Assembly: GCA_966211675.1 (NCBI GenBank)
Contig: CBIHPK010000016.1
Span: forward strand, 1-64,000
From: SCUS01 sp966211675
GTDB taxonomy: Bacteria > Myxococcota_A > Polyangia > Polyangiales > Ga0077539
Direction: 5' to 3'
DNA: 64,000 bases
In this document: positions 1 through 9,181 of the stretch, in pieces
Position numbering within the stretch: the first letter of the stretch is position 1
Layout: each line of letters opens with the position of its first letter
Program-made: the position numbers and the translations under genes
The notes under the pieces: generated by a model
The model's input: only the letters and a program-made list of their open reading frames with translations
What the model was told of the DNA's origin: nothing
Database searches by the model: none

Positions 1-2
1 AG

Positions 3-419
3 CGTGACCTCGACCAGCGCTACGCCACGATGGCGGAGTTCCGCGACGCCCTCGCCGCCTGCGAGCTGTGGCGGGACGTCACCCACGAGATCGCCCAGAG
101 CCTTCGGCCCCGGCCGAGCGCGTTCGAGGGCGTCCTCGACATCCTCCCGATGGAGTTCAGGGACGAACTGGACGCCGTGACGCACCGGATCAGACCGGCG
201 CCGCGCGTCGCACCCATGAGCGCCGTTGCAGGCCAAGGTTTCGAGCCCCTGGCGGGAACGCGCCCCCCTCGCAGGACCCCGGAACCCTGTCGGCCCGGGA
301 GCGTCGATCGGCAGGGGGCTGGGCTACTGGGCCTCGGAAGCGCGCTCGCCTGGATGGGAGCCTTCCTTGGGTTCGAGCGCTTCCGTCCGGGTCAGGGCGC
401 GGCGAGCCCGGGCCATTGA
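3..419 (+). CDS. C-terminal tail of a protein, probably a Ser/Thr protein kinase (5' partial)
   Basis: The frame is open from the window edge and stops at 417-419. Its first residues read RDLDQRYATMAEFRDAL, which resembles the last helix of Hanks-type Ser/Thr kinase domains (typically P..RY.s..efr.aL). No catalytic motif is inside the window, so the kinase call is an inference from this short match. About 110 residues with no recognised domain follow, ending in a Pro/Arg/Gly-rich stretch that may not be genuine coding sequence. A DUF2267-like end was considered as an alternative. Confidence 0.35.
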   Translation, partial: RDLDQRYATMAEFRDALAACELWRDVTHEIAQSLRPRPSAFEGVLDILPMEFRDELDAVTHRIRPAPRVAPMSAVAGQGFEPLAGTRPPRRTPEPCRPGSVDRQGAGLLGLGSALAWMGAFLGFERFRPGQGAASPGH

Positions 420-644
420 CGCCCGTTCCCCCGGGCGCCCGCTCGCGGACCGACGGATTTCAGGTGGGGTGTCGGCCGACGTGAGCGTGGGCTCGTCCTC
501 GGGCACTCGCGCGCCGAAGGCGTCGGCCGGCGGGACCGGGATTCGAGCCTACGGCCATGGGCCGCGCTCGGAGGACACCTCCTGCCGAACGCGCCGTCCC
601 GGACGCGGCAGGCACGCGGCGTTCGGGACGGGCAGCGAGGTTCG

Positions 645-1862
645 TCAGCAGTCGAAGCGGGGCGTCGGGAACGGCGGACCGGGCTTCGCGAAGAAATAGC
701 CCTGGAGCAGATCCACCCCGAGGTCGAGCAGCACGTCGCGCTCGCTCACACTCTCGATCCCCTCGGCGATCACCTCGATGCCCAGGTCGCGGCAGGTGGA
801 CACCAGGCCCCGGACGATCGCGCGCTGGGTGGACCCGCGGTCGATGTCGCGCACGAGCCCCATGTCGATCTTGACCACCTCGGGCTCGAGCAGCGCGAAG
901 GTCGTGAGGCCCGCGTAGCCCGCTCCGAGGTCGTCGATCGCGATGCGGTAGCCCAGTTCGCGCAGCCGCGCGACTCGCGCTCGCACGTTGTGGACCTCGT
1001 GGAGCGACGCCCGCTCGGTCAGCTCGAGGACGATCCTGGGGGCCGCCGCGGCGAGCGGGCCCGCTTCGAAGAGCGTCTCGTCCAGGAGGTCCTGCGGGTG
1101 CAGGTTGAGGAAGAGAAGCGCCTCGTCGGGGGCCGCCTCGAAGGGCGCGAGCGCCCGCTCGCGGACGACGCGACCCAGGTCGCGAAGGCGCCCGAGCTGC
1201 TCGGCCGCCGTGAGGAGCGCCCCCGGGTTCGGGAGCGAGGCCTCGGCCGGTCGCATCAGCGCCTCGTAGCCGTAGGCCGTCCGGCGAGACCAGGACACGA
1301 TCGGCTGGTAGGCCATGGCGAGAGAGCCGAGGGCCCGCCCGAAGCATGCTTCCAGACCGAGCCGGTCGCCGACCAGCCGCCCGGTGTCGCCGAGCAGGGT
1401 CAGCGCCTCGCGCTTGAGGACCGCGAGGCGGTGGAGACGGGTCGCGGTGCGCACGGTGTCCACGAGTGCCGCGAGGGGGACTGGCTTGGTAAGGTAGCGG
1501 AACGCGCCTAGTTCTACGGCCTCGACGGCTGTTTGCACCTGAGGGAAGCCGGTCATCAGGATCACCGGGACGTCCAGGTCGTGCGCGCGCACGAGCCGAA
1601 GCAGTTCGAGCCCGCCCTGGCCTGGCATGCTGAGGTCGCTCACCACGGCGTCGAAGGGGTGCTGCTGCAGGCGCGTGGCCGCCTCGCTGACACCCTCGGC
1701 GGTATCGACCTCGAAGCCGGCTCGCCGCAGCGCGAGCGCACTCAGTCGGCGAATGGCCTCCTCGTCGTCCACGACCAGCACCCGACCCGACCCCTCGCCC
1801 GGCTGGGTGGGCCTCCCCTGGCGTGACCAGCGCGCCGTTCCCGAGTCCTCGAATGCCGTCAT
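645..1862 (-). CDS. Response regulator with EAL phosphodiesterase output (REC-EAL)
   Basis: 405 aa cytoplasmic protein predicted to hydrolyse cyclic di-GMP under control of phosphorylation. An N-terminal receiver domain (about residues 26-145) has the acidic pair VDDEE and phosphoacceptor Asp76 in VVSDLSMPG. The EAL domain (about 180-400) keeps the signature Glu200-Ala-Leu, metal/substrate residues in LNLHPQ, LELTER and IDDLGAGYAGL, the Lys in VVKID and the Glu in IAEGIE, so it looks catalytically competent. No GGDEF domain is present. The ATG follows a purine-rich GGGAGCAGAG stretch. It is divergent from the hybrid histidine kinase at 2170, a plausible partner, though only position supports pairing. 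Confidence 0.9.
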   Translation of the reverse strand: MTAFEDSGTARWSRQGRPTQPGEGSGRVLVVDDEEAIRRLSALALRRAGFEVDTAEGVSEAATRLQQHPFDAVVSDLSMPGQGGLELLRLVRAHDLDVPVILMTGFPQVQTAVEAVELGAFRYLTKPVPLAALVDTVRTATRLHRLAVLKREALTLLGDTGRLVGDRLGLEACFGRALGSLAMAYQPIVSWSRRTAYGYEALMRPAEASLPNPGALLTAAEQLGRLRDLGRVVRERALAPFEAAPDEALLFLNLHPQDLLDETLFEAGPLAAAAPRIVLELTERASLHEVHNVRARVARLRELGYRIAIDDLGAGYAGLTTFALLEPEVVKIDMGLVRDIDRGSTQRAIVRGLVSTCRDLGIEVIAEGIESVSERDVLLDLGVDLLQGYFFAKPGPPFPTPRFDC

Positions 1863-2169
1863 CTCTGCTCCCGTGATTGAGCCGTCCGCCCATGGGTTGG
1901 GGTGCTACGCACCGGCCCCCCCCCTCGGACTATCGGCAGTGCCGCGTCGACCAGGAGGGTCTCCCAGAAATGGTCAGCCCGACAGTGCCAACTGCATGAG
2001 ACGTGTGGCGGCCCCCGGTGCCCAAAACCTGCAGTCGTGTCGAGGCTTTGGCTCGGGGCGCAGGAGGCAGTGGGGGCCGCGCAGCTTACACCGAATGCGG
2101 GTGTGGGCCCACGCTGTTCATAGACTCGCCGCGGTTGCAGTCGGGGTGCTAGAGACCCCCCCGAGCACC
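1863..2169. other. Divergent intergenic region with no recognised element
   Basis: This 307-nt gap separates the REC-EAL gene (minus) from the hybrid kinase gene (plus) and must contain both promoters. I see neither a sigma-70-like pair nor the TGAAGSY-CAAK element found after 14 kb. A run of seven C lies just before the kinase start. Confidence 0.5.
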
Positions 2170-4923
2170 ATGGAACCACGCTCTTCGCCCCCCGGGGCCA
2201 TCGCGCCCCCGACGAAGGGGCCCCGGTCGAGGGAGATGCTCGGCCTATGGATCGCGCTGTCCCTCATCGGCCTTGTCGCCGCGCTTTCGGTCTGGGAGGC
2301 GCGGCGGGCCTCCCAGACCGCGCGATGGGTCGAAGAGACCCACCGGGTCCTCGAGACCCTGAGCGAACTCCGCTCGGCGGTCGCCGAGGCGGAGGACTCC
2401 AAGCGGGGCTTCGCGCTCACGGGTGACCCGGCCAGTCTCTGGCGCTACTCCCCAGAGCGGATCCATGCCCTCGAGGTGTCCCTGCGGGCGCAGACCGCCA
2501 GCAGCCCCGACCAGCAGCGTCGGCTCGACCGACTCGCGCCCCTGCTCACCCAGCGGGTCGCCCAGCTCGACACCGCGATCGCCCGACGGCGCACCGAGGG
2601 ATTCGACCCGAGGCGGGAGGCCTTGAGCGTGCGCGAGGGCGACGCGGTGACCGAGACGCTCGCCGCTGAGGTCGCCGCGATGACGGCCGAGGAGCGGGCG
2701 CTCCTCGGCGAGCGTCGGCAGCAGACCGAACGCAGCGTCGCCTACGGCCACGCCGTGCGGCTCATCGGGGTACTCACCAGCGGCCTGATCCTGTTCATCG
2801 CCTTCGCGGGCCTGCGGCGCGAGGTCGCCCGCCGCGTCCGTTCGGAGCGGGCGGCGCGGCGGAGCGAGGCGGACCTGGCGATCACCCTGCGCAGCCTCGG
2901 CGATGGGGTCCTGGCGACGGATGCCGAGGGCCGGGTCGAGCGGATGAACCCGGTGGCCGAGCGGCTCACCGGCTGGTCCACCGCCGAGGCTCGGGGAAAA
3001 CCCTTCACCGAGGTCTGTCGACTGATCCACGAGGAGACGCGGGCGCCCGCCATGGACCCCGTCGCCCGGGTGCTTCGCGAGGGCGTCGTCGTGGGCCTGG
3101 CGAACCATACCGTACTGATCCCCCGGAACGGGACCGAGGTGCCCATCGCCGACAGCGCGGCGCCCATCCGCGACGACGACGGTAGCCTCGTCGGGGTTGT
3201 GCTGGTGTTCCGCGACGCGTCCGCCGAGCACGAGGCCGCAGCCCGAATCCGCAATGCCGAGCGTTTCCTCGACTCGGTGCTCGAGAACATCCCCGACGTG
3301 ATCATCGTGAAGGGCGCCGCGGACCTGCGCATCGAGCGGATCAACCGCGCCGCCGAGTCGTTGCTGGCGCGTCCGCGCACGGAGGTCCTGGGCCGGGCGC
3401 TGTCCGACCTCGCCCCGCCGGAGGTGGCCGAGGCCTCGGAGGCGATGGATCGCGAGGCGCTGGCGAGCCGGACCTCGCTCCCCCCGGAGGAGGTCCCGAT
3501 CAAGACGCCGGAGGGCACGCGGTGGCTGCGAGCTCGACGCGTCCCGATCCATGGCGACGATGGCGTGCTTCGGCACCTGCTTGTGGTCGCCGAGGATGTC
3601 ACCGAGCGTCGGCGGCTCGAGGAAGACCTTCGCACCTTGAACGCCGGCCTCGAGCGGCGGGTCGGAGAGCGCACCGCCGAGCTGCTGGACGCCAACGGAC
3701 GGCTGGAGCAGGAGGTCGCCGAGCGCCGCCGCACGGCCGACGCCCTCGCGCGGAGCGAGCAGCAGTTCCTCCAGGCGCAGAAGATGGAGGCCGTGGGACG
3801 CCTCGCCGGCGGGATCGCCCACGACTTCAACAACCTGCTCTCGGTGATCCTCGGCTACTGCGAGATGATGGCCGACGACCCCAAGGTCGAGGAGGCCTTT
3901 CGGTCCGACATTCAGGAGATCGCAAGGGCCGGACAGCGTGCGGCCGCTCTGACGCGGCAACTGCTGGCCTTCAGCCGTCAACAGGTCCTGGCCCCCGCGG
4001 TCGTGGAGCTCAACGAGGTCCTCGTGGGCGTGGGACCCATGCTCGTCCGACTGCTAGGGGAGGACATCGAGCTGCGCCTCGTCCCCCAGCCCGGGCTCGG
4101 CAAGGTGCTCGTCGATCCGGGGCAGCTCGAGCAGGTCATCATGAACCTCGTGATCAACGCCCGCGACGCGATGCCCCGGGGCGGCACCCTCACCCTCGAG
4201 ACCGGCGACGTGGAACTCGACGCGGCCTACGCCGTCGAGCACCCCGAGGCCACCCCCGGGCCCCATGTCATGCTGGCGGTGACGGACACGGGCACGGGGA
4301 TGGACGCCGCGACGCGGGCGCAGATCTTCGAGCCCTTCTTCACGACGAAGGAGAAGGGCAAGGGGACGGGCCTGGGGCTCTCGACGGTGTTCGGGATCGT
4401 CCGTCAGAGCGGCGGCACGGTGTGGGTGTACAGCGAGCCCGGCCACGGCACGACCTTCAAGATCTACCTGCCGCGGACGCGGGAGGCCCTCGTCTCGAGC
4501 GTCGCCCCGCCCCCCGACCCCTCGCCGCGTGGATCGGAGACGGTCCTCCTGGCGGAGGACGACGGGCCGCTGCGTCTGCTCGTGCGCACGGCCCTCGCTC
4601 GCCTGGGCTACCAGGTCCTGGAGGCGGAGAACGCCGACGAGGCCCTCATGCTGTGCGCGCGGTTCTCCGGGCCGATCCACCTCCTGCTGACGGACGTGGT
4701 CATGCCGAAGGTGGGCGGACGCGAACTCGCCGAGCGGTTGGCGGCGCTGCGGCCCGACACCCAGGTCCTGTACATGTCCGGCTACACGGACGACACCGTG
4801 GTGAGGCACGGTGTGCTGGCCGCGGGCATCGCCTTCCTGCAGAAGCCCGTGACCCCGCAGAGCCTCGCCCGCAAGGTGCGCGAGGTGCTCGACGCGCGTC
4901 CGGAACGCCCGGCCAACCGCTGA
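2170..4923 (+). CDS. Membrane-bound hybrid sensor histidine kinase (CHASE3-PAS-PAS-HisKA-HATPase-REC)
   Basis: 917 aa. TM1 (about residues 23-42) is followed by an extracytoplasmic CHASE3-like domain with the SKRGFALTGDP signature, then TM2 (about 197-217), two PAS domains (about 235-480), a coiled coil and the HisKA domain with His551 in GGIAHDFNNLL. The HATPase has N (MNLVINARDAM), G1 (VTDTGTGMD) and G2 (KGKGTGLGLS) boxes. A C-terminal receiver carries Asp842 in LLTDVVMPK. The kinase therefore passes phosphate to its own receiver and probably onward to a phosphotransferase or another regulator. The start is the ATG placing TM1 near the N-terminus; the frame is open further upstream without recognisable domains. 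The sensed signal is unknown. Confidence 0.9.
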   Translation: MEPRSSPPGAIAPPTKGPRSREMLGLWIALSLIGLVAALSVWEARRASQTARWVEETHRVLETLSELRSAVAEAEDSKRGFALTGDPASLWRYSPERIHALEVSLRAQTASSPDQQRRLDRLAPLLTQRVAQLDTAIARRRTEGFDPRREALSVREGDAVTETLAAEVAAMTAEERALLGERRQQTERSVAYGHAVRLIGVLTSGLILFIAFAGLRREVARRVRSERAARRSEADLAITLRSLGDGVLATDAEGRVERMNPVAERLTGWSTAEARGKPFTEVCRLIHEETRAPAMDPVARVLREGVVVGLANHTVLIPRNGTEVPIADSAAPIRDDDGSLVGVVLVFRDASAEHEAAARIRNAERFLDSVLENIPDVIIVKGAADLRIERINRAAESLLARPRTEVLGRALSDLAPPEVAEASEAMDREALASRTSLPPEEVPIKTPEGTRWLRARRVPIHGDDGVLRHLLVVAEDVTERRRLEEDLRTLNAGLERRVGERTAELLDANGRLEQEVAERRRTADALARSEQQFLQAQKMEAVGRLAGGIAHDFNNLLSVILGYCEMMADDPKVEEAFRSDIQEIARAGQRAAALTRQLLAFSRQQVLAPAVVELNEVLVGVGPMLVRLLGEDIELRLVPQPGLGKVLVDPGQLEQVIMNLVINARDAMPRGGTLTLETGDVELDAAYAVEHPEATPGPHVMLAVTDTGTGMDAATRAQIFEPFFTTKEKGKGTGLGLSTVFGIVRQSGGTVWVYSEPGHGTTFKIYLPRTREALVSSVAPPPDPSPRGSETVLLAEDDGPLRLLVRTALARLGYQVLEAENADEALMLCARFSGPIHLLLTDVVMPKVGGRELAERLAALRPDTQVLYMSGYTDDTVVRHGVLAAGIAFLQKPVTPQSLARKVREVLDARPERPANR

Positions 4924-5252
4924 CGTGCGGCAGCGCGAGGCGCGAGTCGGGCAGGTCGGCCCCGCTCTCCGCCATCAGGGCGCGCACCCTCCGTAGGCCG
5001 CGGCAGGCGGGTCGGCCCACGCGCGGGTGGTCGGGATGGAGCCGGGCGTCGAGGGCGTCACGGTCGACCTGAGGGGCGGACGCTCGGGGGACTTCACCGG
5101 CCCTCCGACATGGGAGCAGGGTCCGGCAGGGAGTACCTCGCGTCCTCGGGCGGCAACCCGGGGAGGGGCCCGTTTCGCCACCAGTGGGCGTGCCTCGCGG
5201 ACGTGCCGTGGGCCGGGAGCTCCTGCGCGACGGAGGCCTGCGAAAGCTCGCC
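4924..5252. other. Non-coding gap between convergent genes
   Basis: 329 nt between the kinase stop and the end of the minus-strand gene at 5253. No convincing gene, RNA or strong terminator hairpin was seen. Confidence 0.4.
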
Positions 5253-6232
5253 CTACCGCCCCTGCCTGAGTCGCTCGCCCTCCTGACGCCGCTCGACGTT
5301 CGAGGTGATCTGGCGCCCGTCGAGCGACACCTGCAACGACTGCACGACCGGGGTGGGCGCCGTGACGTGCACCACGGGGGCCACCGCCGCACGCCCTGCG
5401 GCTCGTGCCTGCCCGGCGGCCTGCTGCCGCACGCTCGCGGGCACTGGCGGTCCCGGCGGGGCGCCTCCGGCCTGGACGCCGTCGGGGACCGGCGGGGGTC
5501 CGCCCGCGGGCCCGTCGGTCGAGCGGCCGAAGGTGTCGAGGTCGGCCACCATGCCCTGGAGCGCGGCGGGCTGGAGGCCGCGGGGCAGGGCGCGGAAGAG
5601 CGCGACGAGCTGCCGCGCGATCAAGCGGAGCGGCGACAGGATCACCTCGGCCAGTCGCCCGAACGCCGTCTGCGCCGTGGTGGCGACCCAGACGAAGGCC
5701 CCGCCGAGGGCCGTGCGGATCGCGGCCGAGAGGCCGACGACCCGCGCGAGCAGCGGCGCGATGAAGGCCCAGGCCCGGGCCCCCATCGACGTGTAGAACC
5801 CGACGACCGCGCCCCGCAGCCGCAGGAGCGCGCCCCACTCGGTGACGGCCGCCCCGCCCACCGCGCGCCCCACTCGGACATAGAACTGCCCGATCGCGAG
5901 GCCGACGCCCACGAAGACGCCGCGCGCCGACGCCACCACCATCACGCTCCACTGCCCGAGGCGCAGGTAGAAGCCGCCCACCGCGCCGACGGCCTGCACC
6001 GCGAACGACACGACCCCACGGCCGAAGGCGGCGAGCGGCGCGCGCACCTTCGCCCAGAGGAGCGCGAACGCGACGTAGTTCGCCACGACCAGCATCGAGC
6101 CGATGAGGCGAAAGGGGGTGGTGATCCACGCGACGCCGCGCAGCACGGCGGCCCCGGCGCTCCGCGAAGCGACAGGAAGCCGCTCACGCCCAGCTCGATC
6201 GCGTCGGTCCACACGGCCGCCGTCGGTAGCAC
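5253..6232 (-). pseudogene. Ala/Val/Gly-rich multi-helix protein, tape-measure-like, probably frameshifted
   Basis: The main frame has repeated amphipathic or hydrophobic helices (recurring W-x-V/F and G-x-F-Y patterns) over about 200 residues, then a Pro/Gly/Ala linker and the end SLQVSLDGRQITSNVERRQ. Long helical repeats ending in a V-x-LDG-R/E motif are typical of phage tail tape-measure proteins, but those are usually several times longer. The most protein-like N-terminus (GTG at 6232, LPTAAVWTDAIELGVSGFL) lies in another frame and joins the main frame near 6160 if one base is missing in a GGGG run. Either a prophage-tail remnant or a host membrane protein is possible; no other phage genes are nearby. 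Confidence 0.4.
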
Positions 6233-6302
6233 GGGCCGACGTCCCGCCGACCAACGTGCTGATCACGCGACTCCGACGTGCTCGACGTCAATCCTCGTCG
6301 GT

Positions 6303-6500
6303 GGGCGCGCCGGATTGCGCTGCTGCGCGGCGGCGATCGATCGGCTGGTGTTCCACGCCTTCGATGCGGCGGGGATGGCGCCCTGCCGAAAGGCCGCGTC
6401 GAGGGTCGAGGAGCTCGCCGCGCGAGGCGTGACCCTGGAAGAGGCCGTAGAGGCGATCGAGCAACAAGGCTTCGAGTGGGGGACCTCGGACGGGAACTGA
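6303..6500 (+). pseudogene. Small alpha-helical protein fragment, unknown
   Basis: The frame ending at the TGA of 6498-6500 encodes a plausible C-terminus (RLVFHAFDAAGMAPCRKAA, then RVEELAARGVTLEEAVEAIE) with amphipathic helices and normal codon-position bias. I find no convincing start codon upstream, and it lies immediately beside the frameshifted minus-strand gene, so it is treated as a remnant. No family recognised. Confidence 0.3.
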
Positions 6501-6600
6501 CCAAAACCCGCGAGGGCGTGCGGACCGCTGGAGGGCGTGCGGCGACCGCTGGGTCGCATCACGACGCAATGACTGGACGACACCGTGATACGAGCGGACC

Positions 6601-7052
6601 GTGTCGACCACCGCGGGAGCGCTCTACACCGTCGCCTGGGCGCTTCTCTGCCTCGTTGCGGTGCTGATCGCGTGGCGCTCGCCCTGCGAGGAGGGGCCGT
6701 TCTCCATTGGGTATCGCCGCCTGCTCACGACGCCCTGGCGGCTGGCCACCGGGGCCGTTGCCACGGTCTTCCTCGTGGGGGCGGCTCCCTATGCCAACGA
6801 CCCCACATGGAATCATGCCGTGGGGCTGTTCATGTCCGTCTTCACCTACGCGACGGCGCCGTGGGCGGTGGGAGCGGCAGTGCGCTCGCTGCGGGGGCAG
6901 CCTTCGGCTTCCTGCACCCCGGCTGGCTCTCCGCCCCGGCGGGCGGCGACGACCGGCGCGTCGCCGCAATGGCCCTGGTCTTGGTGCTCTTCGTGGCGGC
7001 CCTGCTGCTGCCCTTCGTCGCGGGGCTCGTGCCATGGTTGCCGCGCTGGTGA
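6601..7052 (+). pseudogene. Frameshifted small membrane protein
   Basis: A GTG at 6601 opens a protein with three hydrophobic segments (ALYTVAWALLCLVAVLIAW; LATGAVATVFLVGAAPYA; GLFMSVFTYATAPWAVGAAV). After about residue 95 the frame turns into Ser/Cys/Arg-rich noise, while the frame one base earlier continues a good membrane protein (AAGAAFGFLHPGWL and ALVLVLFVAALLLPFVAGLV) to a stop at 7050-7052. A single missing base in the GGGGG run near 6894 would join them. Function unknown. It precedes another membrane-protein gene with the same type of lesion. Confidence 0.5.
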
Positions 7053-7176
7053 AGCCTCGGCAGGGGCGTCCGCGTCCTCGACCTCGTGAAGCGAGCGGTG
7101 CGCGGCGAGATCCCGCTGGGCGCGGTGGCTCAGCAGCTCACCGGCGGTGCGGACGTCGGGGGCGATCAGCAATGTC

Positions 7177-8081
7177 ATGCCTCGCTCCTCAGAAGCGCGC
7201 GCGAGCCTTTCGACGCGGATCGCCCTCGTCGCGCTGGCGGCGCTCGGCCACCTCGCCTTCCTCGGCTCGCTGCTCTGGCGCGAGGGGTGGCAGCTGGTGC
7301 CGTGGCTCGCGAGCGCCAACGTCGCGGTGATCGCCTGGGTGGCGCTGCTCCCGCGGCGCTCGGCGCTGGGCACCGCTCAGGCCATCTGGCGCGTCGTGAT
7401 CGCGACGGCGGTGATGGGCGCCGTCACGTACACGGTCCTCGAGCACGACGCCGGCGTGCTCTCCCCCGGCGGCCTCGTCGTCGTCGCGGTCTGGGGCTTC
7501 GTCTGTGGGCTGATGGCCTCGACCGTCGCCGTGCCCCTCTCCCTCGCGCTCGACCGCAGGCGCCGCGAGCCGACCGTCGAGCGCGCCCTCGACGCCTGGA
7601 CCACGCTCGCCTGCGTCGCCGCCGTGCTCGCCCTGATCGCGCCCGTGGGCATGCCGGACGCCCACGAGTGCGCCACGGACAGCTTCCGTTCGTCGTGCCG
7701 TCACCTCCCGCTCGCCCACGCGGTCTTCGCCCTCGACGGCGCCATCGGGGCCTTCACGCTGATCCTCGCGGCCGCCCTCTGGACCATCGAGCGCGTCGGC
7801 TCCTCCAGGAGGCCGCGGCCGGGGCGCTGCCGGGCCTCGGGGTCGACGACTCGGGGCGCGCCGACGACATCGCGGGCGCGCCCCGCCTCGCGCTGGGCCG
7901 GGTGCCACGGTGGGTCGCGGTGGTGCGCAACGTCGGGGGGCAGGGCTACCGCGACAACGCCCTGGACAGCGTCGTGGTGGCGTGGGTTCCGGCGAGCCCG
8001 GCGCTGTCGTGGCGGCTCACCGCGCTCCCGGTGGTCGCGGCCGTCTGCGCCCTCGGAACGCTTCTGCGACTCTTCCGCTGA
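7177..8081 (+). pseudogene. Frameshifted multi-pass membrane protein of unknown function
   Basis: From ATG 7177 the frame encodes about 210 residues with five or six hydrophobic helices (IALVALAALGHLAFLGSLLW; VAVIAWVALL; VVIATAVMGAVTYTVL; VVVAVWGFVCGLMA; LACVAAVLALIAPVG; AFTLILAAALWTI). Near 7810 it degenerates, and the frame one base earlier carries the real C-terminus with a final helix (LTALPVVAAVCALGTLLRLF) ending at 8081. One missing base would restore a protein of about 300 aa. The predicted periplasmic loop has two Cys (HECATDSFRSSCRHLP). No family recognised. Confidence 0.5.
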
Positions 8082-8096
8082 GGGGCCGGGCGAGGT

Positions 8097-8310
8097 TCAG
8101 TTGTTGGTGGCGTTGACGACCGTGACCCTGGCGTAGGTCTCGGGCTCGAGCCCGGAGTGCGCGCCCCGTGCTGAGCCGCTCGACGAGGTACACGGCGCCC
8201 ATGTTGCCCCGCCGGGCGAGGCGACTCCGCCCCGATCCGCGGTTCACTCCGGAAGTGAACACGCGCCCCGCGGCGTCGTGCGATACGTCCGGCGAGCGGG
8301 CCGCCACCAC
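8097..8310 (-). pseudogene. C-terminal remnant of an unidentified protein
   Basis: On the minus strand, GNMGAVYLVERLSTG in one frame continues, after a one-base shift, as AHSGLEPETYARVTVVNATNN with a stop at 8097-8099. Both parts look like real protein and are collinear; the flanking frame sequence is Arg-rich noise. This is probably the end of a larger gene whose body is missing. A kinase glycine-loop reading was considered and rejected. Confidence 0.25.
8242..8260. promoter_or_regulatory. Perfect inverted repeat, candidate operator for the downstream reductase
   Basis: GTTCACT-CCGGA-AGTGAAC is a perfect 7-bp dyad with a 5-nt spacer, about 80 nt upstream of the NmrA-type reductase. Size and symmetry fit a dimeric repressor operator (TetR-, MarR- or HxlR-type), but no regulator gene lies in the window to pair with it. 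Confidence 0.4.
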
Positions 8311-8339
8311 GGCGGCCTCCCGACCTCGCCGGACACCCC

Positions 8340-9179
8340 ACGACCGACCCCCGAACCATCCTCGTCACCGGCGCCAGCGGCAACGTCGGCGCACCGCTCG
8401 TCTCGCTGCTGCGCGCCGCGGGCGTGCCCGTCGTCGCCACCGCGACGCGGCCGCAGCCGGACGCCCGCCGCCTCGACTTCGAGGACCCCGCCACGTTCGC
8501 GCCGGCGCTCGCGGGCGTCGGCCGCGTCTTCCTCATGCGGCCGCCGCAGATCAGCGACACCCGCCGCCACCTCCGGCCCTTCATCCGCGCGATGGAGGCC
8601 GCCGGGGTCGCGCACGTCGCGCTGCTGTCGCTCATGGGCGTCAACCCCGCGATGCCCCACTGGCGCGTCGAGCAGGACCTCCGCGCCTCGTCCCTCGGCT
8701 GGACCTTCCTGCGTCCCTCGTTCTTCTCGCAGAACCTCGGCGGCGCCTACCGCGCCGACATCCGCGACCGCGACCGGCTCCGCCTCGGCTCCGGCCTCGG
8801 CCGCACCAGCTTCATCGACGCGCGCGACATCGCCGCCGTCGCCGCGCGGGTGCTCGCCGAGCCCGCCGCCCACCGCGCGCAGGCGTACACCCTCACCCGT
8901 CCCGAAGCGCTCGACTACCACCGCGTCGCCGCGATGCTGTCCGCCGCGCTCTGGCGCGCCATCACCTACCAGCCGGTCGGCCTGCTCGCCTACCGCCGCG
9001 ACCTCGTCGCCGAGGGCCTGCCGTCCGCCTTCGTCAACGTGCAGCTCCTCATCAACGTGGTCGCCCGCCTCGGGCTCGCCGCGCGGGTCGACGACACGCT
9101 GCCCCGCCTGCTGGGGCGGCCGGCGCTCACGCTCCAGCGCTACATCGACGACCACCGCGACCTCTGGCGCAAGGCGTAG
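8340..9179 (+). CDS. NAD(P)-dependent atypical SDR, NmrA/QorB-like
   Basis: About 279 aa. The Rossmann motif ILVTGASGNVGAPL is followed by an extended-SDR layout: a short beta strand, RVFLMRPPQISD, HVALLSLMGVNPAMPHWRVEQDL (aligning with the NmrA substrate-side region), then SFIDARDIAAVAARVL, typical of NmrA/azoreductase-like proteins that bind NAD(P)H. The natural start would read MTDPRTILVTGASG, but the codon at 8340 is ACG; no ATG, GTG or TTG lies in frame before GTG 8424, which would cut off the nucleotide-binding loop. Either ACG is used, the gene lost its start, or the base is an error. It ends 2 nt from the convergent acylase remnant. Confidence 0.7.
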   Translation, partial: TTDPRTILVTGASGNVGAPLVSLLRAAGVPVVATATRPQPDARRLDFEDPATFAPALAGVGRVFLMRPPQISDTRRHLRPFIRAMEAAGVAHVALLSLMGVNPAMPHWRVEQDLRASSLGWTFLRPSFFSQNLGGAYRADIRDRDRLRLGSGLGRTSFIDARDIAAVAARVLAEPAAHRAQAYTLTRPEALDYHRVAAMLSAALWRAITYQPVGLLAYRRDLVAEGLPSAFVNVQLLINVVARLGLAARVDDTLPRLLGRPALTLQRYIDDHRDLWRKA

Positions 9180-9181
9180 CG

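Noticed and set aside
5253..6266. A prophage at 5-6 kb
   Set aside because: Only one tape-measure-like fragment is present; no capsid, terminase, integrase or lysis gene is nearby.
8170..8230. GNMGAVYLVERLSTG on the minus strand as the glycine-rich loop of a Ser/Thr kinase
   Set aside because: The following residues in either frame (AHSGLEPETYARV or Arg-rich noise) contain no kinase motifs and the frame ends within 25 residues; it reads better as the end of another protein.
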